From NCBI RefSeq assembly GCF_034262375.1, contig NZ_CP139558.1, positions 186,001 through 250,000 of the forward strand: a stretch of 64,000 nt of DNA, in the 5' to 3' direction. A model generated the notes under the pieces. It was not told where the DNA came from and made no database searches. It saw only the letters and a program-made list of their open reading frames with translations. This document shows, one piece after another, positions 17,085 through 25,111 of this stretch; positions within the stretch are counted from its first letter, which is position 1, and each line of letters opens with the position of its first letter. Made by a program: the position numbers and the translations under genes. This DNA is from Mucilaginibacter sabulilitoris (lineage in GTDB: Bacteria > Bacteroidota > Bacteroidia > Sphingobacteriales > Sphingobacteriaceae).

Positions 17085-18163
17085 GAGCAACATCAATCAT
17101 ATTAACGGCAAGTATTTGCCTGTTTGCCGCCTGTTCGGGTAATCAAAAACCTGTGGATATGACCGCGCAACAAACAAAAAACACTAAACAATATGAAACG
17201 GGAACAGTTACCGAACGCGCGCTTTCGGGCAGCGCCCGCTTACCGGGACAGTTAAAACCTTTTAATGAAGTAAACATTTTCCCCAAGGTTAATGGCTTTG
17301 TTAAGAAGCTTTATGTAGATCGCGGCACCGTCGTAAAAAAGGGTGAATTATTAATTACGCTGGAAGCACCCGAAATGGAGTCGCAATTGCAGGCTGCTAA
17401 TTCTCGTTACCTGCAGGCCCAGGAAACTGCGGCAGCCAGTAAAGAAAAATATCGCCGGTTAAAAGAAGCGGCCAAAGAGCCGGGTTCTGTTTCGCCGCTT
17501 GACCTGGATAACGCCATGGCCAGGATGAAAGCCGATGATGCTATGGCCCGTGCAGAGGAATCAAATGTTTCGTCGGTACGTACCGTGCAGGATTACCTGA
17601 ACATCCGCGCGCCTTTTGATGGCATGATCGTTCAGCGCAATGTATCACCGGGCGCACTGGTATCACCCGGCAAAGGAACCGACCAGCCCATGCTGGTGCT
17701 ACAGGATATCAACAAAATGCGCCTCGAGGTTTACATCCCGGAAGATTATGTTGATAAGGTTGATCTGGAACAACCCGTTAAATTTACATTTAACGCCATG
17801 CCCGGCAATCAGCAAACGGCTAAAATAAGCCGCTCAGCCAATTCATTGGGCAGCATGCGCTCAGAAGCTATTGAAATTGATGTTCAGAATAAAAGTGGAC
17901 AGCTTAAACCGGGCATGTATGCCGAAGTAAGCATCCCCCTGCTATCGGGCGCTAAATCATTACTGGTGCCTAACAACGCCATTGTACGGTCGACGGAACG
18001 CGAATATGTTGTCGCGGTAAAAAACGGAAAAGCTGAGTTAGTAGATATTAAAGAAGGCATGGCCAGAAATGATTCGACCGAGGTTTTCGGCAATTTAAAA
18101 TCCGGCGACAGGATTGTAAACCATGCTAACGACGAATTAAAAGCAGGAATATCCATTCAATAA
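17081..18163 (+). CDS. RND efflux periplasmic adaptor (membrane fusion protein), lipoprotein
   Basis: A 360-residue HlyD/AcrA-type adaptor with a lipoprotein signal (lipobox FAAC, Cys19). The biotinyl-lipoyl-like hairpin (VNGFVKKLYVDRGTVVKKGELLITLEAPE), a helical hairpin, then IRAPFDGMIVQRNVSPGALV and the beta-barrel (LEVYIPEDYVDKV) follow in order, ending with the membrane-proximal domain (SLLVPNNAIVRSTEREYVV). It bridges the RND pump and TolC. The start ATG overlaps the RND stop (ATGA), indicating translational coupling. The order TolC, RND, adaptor differs from the proteobacterial order. Confidence 0.92.
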   Translation: MRATSIILTASICLFAACSGNQKPVDMTAQQTKNTKQYETGTVTERALSGSARLPGQLKPFNEVNIFPKVNGFVKKLYVDRGTVVKKGELLITLEAPEMESQLQAANSRYLQAQETAAASKEKYRRLKEAAKEPGSVSPLDLDNAMARMKADDAMARAEESNVSSVRTVQDYLNIRAPFDGMIVQRNVSPGALVSPGKGTDQPMLVLQDINKMRLEVYIPEDYVDKVDLEQPVKFTFNAMPGNQQTAKISRSANSLGSMRSEAIEIDVQNKSGQLKPGMYAEVSIPLLSGAKSLLVPNNAIVRSTEREYVVAVKNGKAELVDIKEGMARNDSTEVFGNLKSGDRIVNHANDELKAGISIQ

Positions 18164-18168
18164 AAAAT

Positions 18169-18208
18169 AAAAGCCGTCCTTCAATTAGCTTTGGGCGGCT
18201 TTTATTTT
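18169..18208 (+). terminator. Terminator of the efflux operon
   Basis: AAAAGCCGTCC (about 18169-18179) pairs with GGGCGGCTTTT (about 18193-18203) with G-U pairing, followed by ATTTTG. It lies right after the adaptor stop codon. Confidence 0.75.
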
Positions 18209-18245
18209 GTCGTATTTGCCCTCTCAATTGTCGTATTCGCCCCTC
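18207..18245. promoter_or_regulatory. Tandem 21-bp-period repeat, candidate operator
   Basis: TTGTCGTATTTGCCCTC (18207-18223) and TTGTCGTATTCGCCCCTC (18228-18245) are near-identical direct repeats offset by 21 bp, two helical turns. They sit between the efflux terminator and the VOC gene at 18314. The in-phase spacing suggests binding of a dimeric regulator. Confidence 0.45.
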
Positions 18246-18313
18246 ATTAATTTGCGTTGCAACACTCATTTTTGTATTGTCAATTAATCTGTACACACTA
18301 ATGGCGCATCAAT

Positions 18314-18733
18314 ATGGCACACATCAATTCATACTTAACTTTTAACGGTAACTGCCGGGAGGCCATGACATTTTATCAGCAATGCCTTGGGGGTGAACTG
18401 ATCATTCAAACAGTTGGCGAATTAACCTTACCGCTTGCCGAGCCTCTGCCGCCATGTATGGAAAACTGCATTGTACACTCCACCCTGGTTAACGATGCGT
18501 TAATAATTACCGCCTCTGATATGGTACCTGAAAACGGGCTGATCAAGGGCAATGCTGTTTCGCTGCTATTGAACTGCAACAGCGAAGAAGAAGCACGGTC
18601 TTTTTATGCCGACCTGTCGGCCGATGGTGAAGCTACGCACCCTTTAGAAAACACATTCTGGGGAGCTATTTTCGGCGACCTTACCGACAAATTCGGTACG
18701 CATTGGCTCATCAGTTGCGAAAATCAGGACTAA
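18314..18733 (+). CDS. VOC/glyoxalase-superfamily protein (PhnB-like)
   Basis: A 139-residue protein beginning MAHINSYLTFNGNCREAMTFYQQCLGG, typical of the PhnB/3-dmu-9_3-mt subgroup of the VOC superfamily. It ends with FWGAIFGDLTDKFGTHWLISC, also characteristic. These are cytosolic paired beta-alpha-beta-beta-beta domains. Most PhnB-like members have no proven reaction, and the usual metal-ligand set is incomplete. It has its own upstream region containing the 21-bp direct repeats. The fold is confident and the function unknown. Confidence 0.85.
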   Translation: MAHINSYLTFNGNCREAMTFYQQCLGGELIIQTVGELTLPLAEPLPPCMENCIVHSTLVNDALIITASDMVPENGLIKGNAVSLLLNCNSEEEARSFYADLSADGEATHPLENTFWGAIFGDLTDKFGTHWLISCENQD

Positions 18734-18740
18734 CACGAGT

Positions 18741-19136
18741 TCAAACCACACTCAACTTAGCCTTTTGGGCCCGTATTCTTTTATGATGATATATATAGGA
18801 AAAGGCAATCAAAATATATCCTATGAATATAGGTGAAACCTGTAATAATGAATCGCCCGAAGAAAGCCCGGAATATATAGCGCCGGTGAGATCAAAAACA
18901 AATCCTGCGTAAGCCCATTCTTTAACCCTTGGATAACCGGGAACCAGTATGGCAATAACTCCCAGTAATTTGGCCGCACCCATAAAAGGCGACAAGTAGG
19001 CCGGATAGCCCAAATGCTTAAACACAGCAAGGGCTTCAGGTACAGATAACAGATCAGGTATAGCGCCCAGCGTTATTAATACAAGGAACAAGCCGGTAAC
19101 TACCCAGTAAATGATGTTGATCTTTTTCGCGTTCAT
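18741..19136 (-). CDS. DoxX-like small integral membrane protein
   Basis: A 131-residue protein with four hydrophobic segments (about residues 8-27, 48-66, 75-92, 100-118). The motif GAAKLLGVIAILVPGYPRVKEWAYAGFVFDLTGA is typical of DoxX-like family proteins (PF13564). It starts about 24 bp after the restored end of the EamA gene, so it is probably the last gene of the minus-strand operon opposite the MocR regulator. Biochemical function is unknown. Confidence 0.82.
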   Translation of the reverse strand: MNAKKINIIYWVVTGLFLVLITLGAIPDLLSVPEALAVFKHLGYPAYLSPFMGAAKLLGVIAILVPGYPRVKEWAYAGFVFDLTGAIYSGLSSGDSLLQVSPIFIGYILIAFSYIYHHKRIRAQKAKLSVV

Positions 19137-19159
19137 TAATTTGGAATTAGGTTATTTTA

Positions 19160-19318
19160 TTAAGGTTGATTAAGGCATACCTCAGTACCGTGAACCGAAC
19201 TCAAAGGCTTCACCCTTTGATTATTACGAACACGTTTTCCAAAACGCGACAATATTAAAGCAACCTTGTCATATTTAGCCATATTAACCAGTAATACGCT
19301 TACCAAAATAACCAACGT
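19160..19318 (-). other. Out-of-frame C-terminal coding remnant of the EamA transporter
   Basis: Reading the minus strand one frame away from 19318 gives TLVILVSVLLVNMAKYDK and continues to a TAA at 19160-19162. The first part is a typical last membrane helix of an EamA exporter. The annotated frame instead ends FGRWLFW at 19300. One inserted G near 19318-19320 would restore it as FG-TLVILVSVLLVNMAKY. The remnant shows that the upstream gene carries a one-base deletion or that the sequence has an error. Confidence 0.8.
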
Positions 19319-20187
19319 CCGAATATCTGTAACCTCGAAATATTTTCATGTGCAAACAAGGTACCCAGCAACACCGCGATAACCGGGTTAACATAGGAGT
19401 GGGTACTTACCTGCGTAGCCGGGCGTACCTTTAATAACCAGATATAAGCGCTAAATGCAGCTATAGAACCAAACAGAATGAGGTAAACGATAGCCAGCCT
19501 TGACTGAACAGAAACCTGTGCAAAGTGAAAGGAATGAAATTCATGATTAACCAACGCGGCGGGTATAAACGCCAAACCCGAAATGATCATTTGCCACGAG
19601 GTATTTACCCTGGCGGGAGCATCGCTTGCTCTCTTTTTAGAATACAATGAACCAGCCGACCAGGCTATAGGGCCAGCAAGCAGCAAAACCAAGCCATTTA
19701 GCTGCGCATAACTAATGGAACCTGCGAGCGATTTGCTGATAGCTTCGCCAAACAACATGATCACGCCTGCAAAGCCAAGTATGAGGCCGGCAACGGTTGT
19801 TCTGCTTTTAAGATTAACGTTCCAGTTCACCTTATCCAATACCACAAACCATATTGGGTTGGCCGATACCATGATGGCCACCATGGCGCTGGGCAGGGTG
19901 CGTTCGGCCCAGATCACTATACCTGTGGCAACAAACAGCATCAGCAAACCGCTTACGCCCGAGGTGATGATGTCTTTTGTAACCCATAACTTGTCGCCTT
20001 TAATGGCACACCATGTTAATAACAATACACCCGCGGAAAAAAAACGCAAGGCGCCAAGCAGCATAGGCGGAAAGCTATGTACAGCCATCTGGATAAAGAA
20101 ATATGTTGAACCCCATACCACGTACACAATGGCAAAGGCGATAATTACCAAAAGGGCTGATGGTTTATATGATGACAGGGTTTTCAT
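19300..20187 (-). CDS. EamA/DMT-superfamily exporter, frameshifted at the C-terminus
   Basis: A 295-residue protein with two EamA repeats and nine clear membrane segments. It begins SALLVIIAFAIVYVVWGSTYFFIQMAVHSFPPMLLGALRFF, the classic EamA start, and the second repeat includes YLILFGSIAAFSAYIWLL and ATQVSTHSYVNPVIAVLLG. The tenth helix is lost because of an apparent -1 frameshift near 19319 (see 19160-19318). The restored gene would end at 19160 and encode about 342 residues. Family members export amino acids and other metabolites. The gene lies 1 bp after the cupin gene and probably belongs to the MocR-regulated operon. Confidence 0.82.
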   Translation of the reverse strand: MKTLSSYKPSALLVIIAFAIVYVVWGSTYFFIQMAVHSFPPMLLGALRFFSAGVLLLTWCAIKGDKLWVTKDIITSGVSGLLMLFVATGIVIWAERTLPSAMVAIMVSANPIWFVVLDKVNWNVNLKSRTTVAGLILGFAGVIMLFGEAISKSLAGSISYAQLNGLVLLLAGPIAWSAGSLYSKKRASDAPARVNTSWQMIISGLAFIPAALVNHEFHSFHFAQVSVQSRLAIVYLILFGSIAAFSAYIWLLKVRPATQVSTHSYVNPVIAVLLGTLFAHENISRLQIFGRWLFW

Positions 20188-20188
20188 A

Positions 20189-20611
20189 TTATTTAATTTT
20201 TTCGGGTACTATAGTAGGTTTATTTTTTTCGGCGATATAGAACACGAGGAGCTTCGCCGCTTTATTGGGGCTGGTATTTTTGGTTACCGCGTGCAAGCCG
20301 TTGGGTTTTTCATAAAAGGAATCGCCGGGCTTGTAATGGTTGGTTTTTCCTTCAAATGTCGATTCCAGTTCACCTTCCAGCAAATAATCAAAAGTTGGAA
20401 ACGGGTGCCGGTGAGCCTTAGATACGCTTGCGGGCGGGAAAGTTACCACCAGCATCTGCACTTCCTTATTGTTTATACCGGGTTGGTTCAGCAGCTTTTT
20501 AAGCAGGTAGGTTTCGTTTATTTTATCATTTTGAGGGTGGTGATTTTCCACACGTACCCTGCCTGGGTCGAGCATAAAAAGGAATAAAATACTTATTAAT
20601 AATGCTTTCAT
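20189..20611 (-). CDS. Secreted cupin-domain protein
   Basis: A 140-residue protein with a short hydrophobic N-terminus (MKALLISILFLFML) and a single cupin barrel. The first cupin motif is visible as AHRHPFPTFDYLLEGELE and the second as YKPGDSFYEKPNGLHAVTKN, retaining the His and Glu type metal ligands. It resembles small cupins found with DoxX proteins and efflux genes. It sits between DoxX (5 bp) and EamA (1 bp), clearly one operon. The reaction is unknown. Confidence 0.8.
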   Translation of the reverse strand: MKALLISILFLFMLDPGRVRVENHHPQNDKINETYLLKKLLNQPGINNKEVQMLVVTFPPASVSKAHRHPFPTFDYLLEGELESTFEGKTNHYKPGDSFYEKPNGLHAVTKNTSPNKAAKLLVFYIAEKNKPTIVPEKIK

Positions 20612-20616
20612 TTTAT

Positions 20617-21132
20617 TTAAAATTTGTGGTTAAAAACAGCCTCAAAACTGTTTCTGTCCTGGTAAATACCTAATTGTTTATTGATTTTTTTGTTCATCAG
20701 CCGGGAGTCGAGGCTCCATGAATAGTTGGGTAATGTGGCTAATAAAAAGCTGCCGGCACTCAATGTAAACACAGAATAGCCCAGCGGCGATTCGATACCG
20801 AACGATATGGCCATGGCTACTGCAAAACCTAAGCTTAACACGCCACTGCCTAAGGCAGCCTGCCGGGTGAACAGGCCCAGTAAAATTAAAAGCCCGAATA
20901 CAGCTTCGCCAATAGTTGCTAAGGCAGCCAGCGCCGGTATTAATGATGCGGGCAAAAAACTCATTACCTGGGCGGCATAGGCTATAAAGTGCCCCCAATC
21001 GCCCCAGCTTACATGTGGCTTACCATTGGCTCCCAACATCCCTAACCTATCGGCAACTTCCCATAAATAAGCCGAGCCGATAGCTATCCGGAGATACAGG
21101 GAGGGTAATTTATAATTTTGAACAATTTGCAT
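20617..21132 (-). CDS. DoxX family membrane protein
   Basis: A 171-residue protein with four membrane segments and the DoxX pattern: SLYLRIAIGSAYLWEVADRLG, then LIPALAALATIGEAVFGLLILLGLFTR. It is first in the leftward operon (DoxX, cupin, EamA, DoxX-like) and divergent from the MocR gene across a 155-bp region with operator-like repeats. DoxX relatives are linked to redox or membrane-stress functions, but this one has no assigned reaction. Confidence 0.85.
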   Translation of the reverse strand: MQIVQNYKLPSLYLRIAIGSAYLWEVADRLGMLGANGKPHVSWGDWGHFIAYAAQVMSFLPASLIPALAALATIGEAVFGLLILLGLFTRQAALGSGVLSLGFAVAMAISFGIESPLGYSVFTLSAGSFLLATLPNYSWSLDSRLMNKKINKQLGIYQDRNSFEAVFNHKF

Positions 21133-21174
21133 AACGTAAGTGCTTTAATAACAATAATTAAAGATACCTACATA

Positions 21175-21246
21175 CTGGACCATTCAACTGGTCCACAAAA
21201 ACAAACCAGATGGTCCAGACTATATAATTCATTAAATTAATTGGAC
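21175..21246. promoter_or_regulatory. MocR operator cluster
   Basis: CTGGACCAT at 21175-21183, its inverted partner ACTGGTCCA at 21187-21195, an inverted CTGGACCAT (minus strand, 21218-21210) and TTGGAC at 21241-21246. MocR-type regulators such as TauR bind direct CTGGAC-type repeats. The cluster lies between the MocR gene and the DoxX-cupin-EamA operon, where it can control both. Confidence 0.65.
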
Positions 21247-21254
21247 TATCTTTA

Positions 21255-21262
21255 TATGTTTG
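21255..21262 (+). promoter_or_regulatory. Candidate -7 element of the mocR-type gene
   Basis: TATGTTTG matches TAnnTTTG, 9 bp after the last operator-like half-site and 25 bp before ATG 21288. Overlap with the operator would allow autoregulation. Confidence 0.5.
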
Positions 21263-21287
21263 TAACTATCGTTCAAACAGACCAGTT

Positions 21288-22775
21288 ATGTTGTTGACAG
21301 AAAACCTTATAAGCATGGATAAATCGGTTCAGACACCGATTTATCTGCAAATAGCTAACAGTATTATAAACCACATCAGGCAAGGGAAACTGAAACCCGG
21401 TTCGGCATTGCCGGGAAGCCGCATACTCGCGCAAAACCTGGCCATCCACCGGCAAACGGTAGTTGCTGCTTATGATGAGTTGTATGCACAAAACTGGGTC
21501 GAGATTTATCCCCGGCGGGGTATCTTTGTAGCTCAAAACCTGCCCGATATAGCGCCCCGCCCCCTGTTGACAGCTTCCGGAAAGGGCGGATCCGCATCGA
21601 AAACTTATTTTGATGTTGATGATCATAAGATCCCGTACCCGCTGCAGTTTAAACCCGCCAACAATACCAATCTAATTTTTAATGAAGGTTTTCCGGATAC
21701 CCGTCTGGCTCCGGTTGAGCTCATTGTACGCGAATACCGCCGTTTTGCCAACTATCATTTCACATCCAAGTACCTGATGTACGGCCCTGAGCATGGTTCA
21801 GAAAACCTGCGGACAGAACTTGCCCACTTTCTGGGTGAAACGCGGTGCCTGCAAGTTAACCCCAACCATATACTGATTACCAAGGGTGCCCAAATGGCCT
21901 TGTATCTTATCGCCCAGATCCTGCTTTCAAAAGGCGACACCGCCATAGCTGCCGACCCGGGATACCTTGAGGCAAATAATGTTTTTGAACAGGCAGGCGC
22001 TCAGGTGGCGCTGGCTCCTGTTGATGAATGCGGAATTGATCTGGACGCGGTTGAGGCTATCTGCAAAAAGAAAAGGGTAAAACTGGTATACGTAATCCCG
22101 CATCATCACCGCCCCACTACGGTAACATTAAGCGCCGAACGGCGTATGCGGCTGCTGGAACTTGCACGTCAGTACCGCTTCGCTATCATTGAGGACGATT
22201 ACGATTATGATTTCCACTATTCCAGCGGACCCATATTGCCTTTAGCCAGCGCCGACTACTACGGCAGTATCATCTACATCGGGTCGTTTTGTAAAACTAT
22301 TGCACCGGGTATCCGTATTGGCTTTATGGTTGCTCCTCCTAACATGATCATGCAGGCCACGAGACTGCGCCGCCTTATAGACAGGCAGGGGGAATTGCTC
22401 CTGGAGGAAGCCATGGCTAACCTTTTAAAAAATGGCGATGTAAGCCGTCACCTGAAAAAAACCAACAAAATTTACCACGAAAGGCGCGACATATTTTGCA
22501 GCCTGCTGCAGGAGCAACTTGACGGGTACATCAGCTTTAAAGTTCCGGATGGTGGTTTTGCGGTTTGGATAAATTATTTAAACGGCATAAAAGCTGATGA
22601 AGTAGCTCAAAAAGCAGCAGCCAATGGCCTCACCATGAGTGATGGTAAAAGCTATTATCAAGAAAAAGGCCGGCCACTGCATTATGCGAGGCTGGGTTTT
22701 GCGTCCATGAACCCTAAAGAACTGGAAACTGCTGTTGATATATTGGCTGCTTCTGTTAAAAAATTGTATCAATAA
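21288..22775 (+). CDS. MocR-type transcriptional regulator (GntR HTH plus aminotransferase domain)
   Basis: A 495-residue two-domain protein. Residues about 12-80 are a GntR winged helix (IYLQIANSIINHIRQGKLKPGSALPGSRILAQNLAIHRQTVVAAYDEL). The rest is a fold-type I aminotransferase-like domain with IIEDDYDYDFHY and the PLP-lysine region YIGSFCKTIAPGIRIGFMVAP. MocR proteins bind PLP or its adducts and control vitamin B6, GABA, taurine or amino acid export genes. The start may be Met10 (ATG 21315). Divergent membrane and exporter genes are the likely target. It overlaps the convergent phosphoesterase gene by 7 bp. Confidence 0.93.
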   Translation: MLLTENLISMDKSVQTPIYLQIANSIINHIRQGKLKPGSALPGSRILAQNLAIHRQTVVAAYDELYAQNWVEIYPRRGIFVAQNLPDIAPRPLLTASGKGGSASKTYFDVDDHKIPYPLQFKPANNTNLIFNEGFPDTRLAPVELIVREYRRFANYHFTSKYLMYGPEHGSENLRTELAHFLGETRCLQVNPNHILITKGAQMALYLIAQILLSKGDTAIAADPGYLEANNVFEQAGAQVALAPVDECGIDLDAVEAICKKKRVKLVYVIPHHHRPTTVTLSAERRMRLLELARQYRFAIIEDDYDYDFHYSSGPILPLASADYYGSIIYIGSFCKTIAPGIRIGFMVAPPNMIMQATRLRRLIDRQGELLLEEAMANLLKNGDVSRHLKKTNKIYHERRDIFCSLLQEQLDGYISFKVPDGGFAVWINYLNGIKADEVAQKAAANGLTMSDGKSYYQEKGRPLHYARLGFASMNPKELETAVDILAASVKKLYQ

Positions 22776-23692
22776 TTCACATAATCTTCGGTAAAGCTGC
22801 CATCGGCGTATAAGTCGATAACGCCATATCCAGGGGCTGTTTCTCTGCGGTTGCCTTCCCACCAGGCCCCGCTAACGGCGCCATTGCATATATAGGTAAC
22901 ATGGTTGTAAACCACCTTATCGCGTAAATGAATGTGGCCGCTCAGGCACAGTTTAACATTGGGGTGCCGGTAAAACAGGCTGATTATTTTAGCATTATCG
23001 GTATGCATATCGCCTCCCAGCATAACCCATTTATTCACGGTGTTATCTTCAATAAGGTTGGTCGCGGTTAAAATGGGGATATGTGTGAGTACCAAAACAG
23101 GCATAGATGGGTCAGTGGTTTTAAGTTCCTGCTCAAGCCAGGCAAACTGCTCTTCGCCCAGTTTACCAATGTACCAGGTGTTGTCAATATCTAAATGAAC
23201 ACTATCGAGTATAATAAATTTCCAACCGCCCTGGGTAAAGCTATAGTAAGGCTTAACCAAACTTAACTGATCCATGGAATATTTTTTCCCATAAATGGCC
23301 TGGCCCTTATCATCCTCGTTCCACCAAATGTCATGATTACCCAGGCAGTAATGTACAGGTACGCTGCACTCAGCCTTCATTAACGATTTACTAAGCTGCC
23401 ACTGGTCATTAATGGTGCTGATGTTTTCCTTGTTCATATCAAACACCATATCGCCGCCATTCAATATCAGATCAACTTTGGGTGTTTGCTGCTGCACATG
23501 GTGCAAGCATCTAGCAAACCGGGCCGGGGCATCAAACTTATTTTTAAGATGGATGTCGGTTAAATGTGCTATCCGTAAAACCGGTTTTTTCTCTGCAGAT
23601 GTTTTGGCGAACCCCAGGGATGGTACCAAAAGCAATCCACCAATATTTTTAAGGGCTGATCTTCTTTGCATAGTGTTTAACTGTAGGTGCAA
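22769..23692 (-). CDS. Exported calcineurin-like metallophosphoesterase
   Basis: A 307-residue protein with a twin-arginine-like signal (MQRRSALKNIGGLLLVPSLG); the start may be Met8. All metallophosphoesterase motifs are present in order: HLTDIH (D46, H48), GGDMVFD (D81), GNHD (N119, H120), LTHIP and LSGHIHLRD. The family hydrolyses phosphomonoesters or diesters with a two-metal centre. Export to the periplasm by Tat would fit a preloaded metal cofactor. Substrate unknown. The 3' end overlaps the convergent mocR-type gene. Confidence 0.88.
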   Translation of the reverse strand: MHLQLNTMQRRSALKNIGGLLLVPSLGFAKTSAEKKPVLRIAHLTDIHLKNKFDAPARFARCLHHVQQQTPKVDLILNGGDMVFDMNKENISTINDQWQLSKSLMKAECSVPVHYCLGNHDIWWNEDDKGQAIYGKKYSMDQLSLVKPYYSFTQGGWKFIILDSVHLDIDNTWYIGKLGEEQFAWLEQELKTTDPSMPVLVLTHIPILTATNLIEDNTVNKWVMLGGDMHTDNAKIISLFYRHPNVKLCLSGHIHLRDKVVYNHVTYICNGAVSGAWWEGNRRETAPGYGVIDLYADGSFTEDYVNY

Positions 23693-23755
23693 ATTTGCTT
23701 TATCTGTTTCTACTTTATCTTAAATCAGGGTTAAATATGATGTTAAAATTTGATC

Positions 23756-24658
23756 TTAAGTAATATCCGGAATTATTACCCCGGCAAGCTGCTGCCAGTT
23801 GGTTATATTTTCGTCAATACCAAGCATGCCCGCAATCAGCGTGTAAATAGCTGCCGGAGTTTTGCCATTCTCCCGCAGGTACCGGACAGAGGTAGCCCCC
23901 GCCGATTTGGAAAGTTTTTGACCCGAGGTTTCTGTAAGCAGGGGATGATGATAAAAAGCTATTTCTTTAAAATTATTTAACCCCAACGCTGATGACAACT
24001 GATGCTGGGCAAGGGTTGATGGCCACAGATCTTCACCCCTTACTATCAGGTCGATTTTGTAAAAATCATCATCAATTAAGGATGCCAACTGATACGCAGG
24101 GAAGCCATCTTTCTTTTTAACGATAAAGTTATACATATCGGCAGGCAACACCGATTCAATGATTTGATGGCTATAATCTTTAACCATGATTGGGTTGGCA
24201 TTGGTAACTAATCTCCAGCTTGCATTTTCGGCAGTTAGCGGCATTTTGCGGTTAAAGCATGCGCAGTGCCGATTAAACTCAGCGTCGGCCAATTGTTTAC
24301 GGGAGCAAGTGCATGCAAAAACCAACCCATCATCATATAATTGCTTGAACGCCTCCTGGTAAAGCGGCATACGGTGCAGCTGGGAGTAATTGCTTTCAAA
24401 ATCATGCACATCACGCGGACCCTCATCCCAGGGTATTTCTAAAAAATGGAGCGTATCAAAAATATCCTGCAGGTACTGTTTGTTAACCCGGGCCCGGTCA
24501 AGGTCGTCTATCCGGAGCAATATGCGGGCCCCGTGTTTACGGGCAATACCCGTGGTAATTACAAAAGACAGCACATTGCCCAAATGCAAATAGCCGCTTG
24601 GTGTAGGTGCAATGCGGGTTTTATGATAACTGGTAATATTGCTTATCACGCTCAACAA
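23756..24658 (-). CDS. gluQ: Glutamyl-Q tRNA(Asp) synthetase-like protein
   Basis: A 300-residue truncated glutamyl-tRNA synthetase homolog lacking the anticodon-binding domain, as expected for GluQRS. It has the class I HIGH-type motif in PSGYLHLGN (25-28), RIDDLD and the KMSKS-type motif GQKLSKS (248-252). A Cys/His cluster (C116, C118, H131, C132, C134) matches the zinc-binding region. GluQRS charges the queuosine base at position 34 of tRNA(Asp) with glutamate. The length and missing C-terminal domain favour GluQ over GltX. Confidence 0.88.
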   Translation of the reverse strand: MLSVISNITSYHKTRIAPTPSGYLHLGNVLSFVITTGIARKHGARILLRIDDLDRARVNKQYLQDIFDTLHFLEIPWDEGPRDVHDFESNYSQLHRMPLYQEAFKQLYDDGLVFACTCSRKQLADAEFNRHCACFNRKMPLTAENASWRLVTNANPIMVKDYSHQIIESVLPADMYNFIVKKKDGFPAYQLASLIDDDFYKIDLIVRGEDLWPSTLAQHQLSSALGLNNFKEIAFYHHPLLTETSGQKLSKSAGATSVRYLRENGKTPAAIYTLIAGMLGIDENITNWQQLAGVIIPDIT

Positions 24659-24720
24659 ATGTGTACATGTGCCAAAGTACGAAAAGCAAGCTTCCGGTTA
24701 AATACCTGACCGGATATTTT

Positions 24721-24728
24721 TACATTTG
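24721..24728 (+). promoter_or_regulatory. Candidate -7 element of the Dabb gene
   Basis: TACATTTG matches TAnnTTTG. Its position only 14 bp before ATG 24743 implies a very short leader of about 8 nt. Confidence 0.5.
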
Positions 24729-24742
24729 CCGAAAAACAAAAA

Positions 24743-25042
24743 ATGATAGTACACCACGTTTTATTCTGGGTAAAAGCAGATACATCCGAAGACCAGAAAA
24801 TCGCATTTCGTAAAGGTCTACAGTCTTTAGAGGCTGTAGAAGTTATAAAAACATTGCACATTGGTACACCCGTTATGGCTATCGACCGCCCTGTTGTTGA
24901 TACCACTTATACCTTTAGCCTAACCGTATTTTTTGATGACCTTGCCGCGCATGATGTTTACCAGGTTCACCCGGTGCACAAAGCATTCTTAGAGGAATTC
25001 CGTGTATTTTTTGAAAAGGTAGTTATTTACGATGCCGAATAA
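24743..25042 (+). CDS. Dabb (stress-responsive alpha-beta barrel) family protein
   Basis: A 99-residue single-domain protein beginning MIVHHVLFWVKADTSEDQK and ending with HPVHKAFLEEFRVFFEKVVIYDAE. This is the standard Dabb pattern, a dimeric ferredoxin-like alpha/beta barrel. Members include stress-induced plant proteins and polyketide cyclases, but most bacterial ones have no known reaction. It is monocistronic and ends at a long perfect palindrome that acts as terminator. Confidence 0.88.
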   Translation: MIVHHVLFWVKADTSEDQKIAFRKGLQSLEAVEVIKTLHIGTPVMAIDRPVVDTTYTFSLTVFFDDLAAHDVYQVHPVHKAFLEEFRVFFEKVVIYDAE

Positions 25043-25058
25043 GGATACCTTATAAAAT

Positions 25059-25094
25059 AAACAGGCCGCTTAAATGAATTTAAGCGGCCTGTTT
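25059..25094. terminator. Bidirectional terminator, 36-bp palindrome
   Basis: Arms of 17 bp (AAACAGGCCGCTTAAAT and its exact reverse complement) flank a central GA. It lies between the convergent Dabb and actin-like genes, with T-rich ends on both strands. Confidence 0.85.
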
Positions 25095-25111
25095 GTTATG
25101 ATTAAATAATA

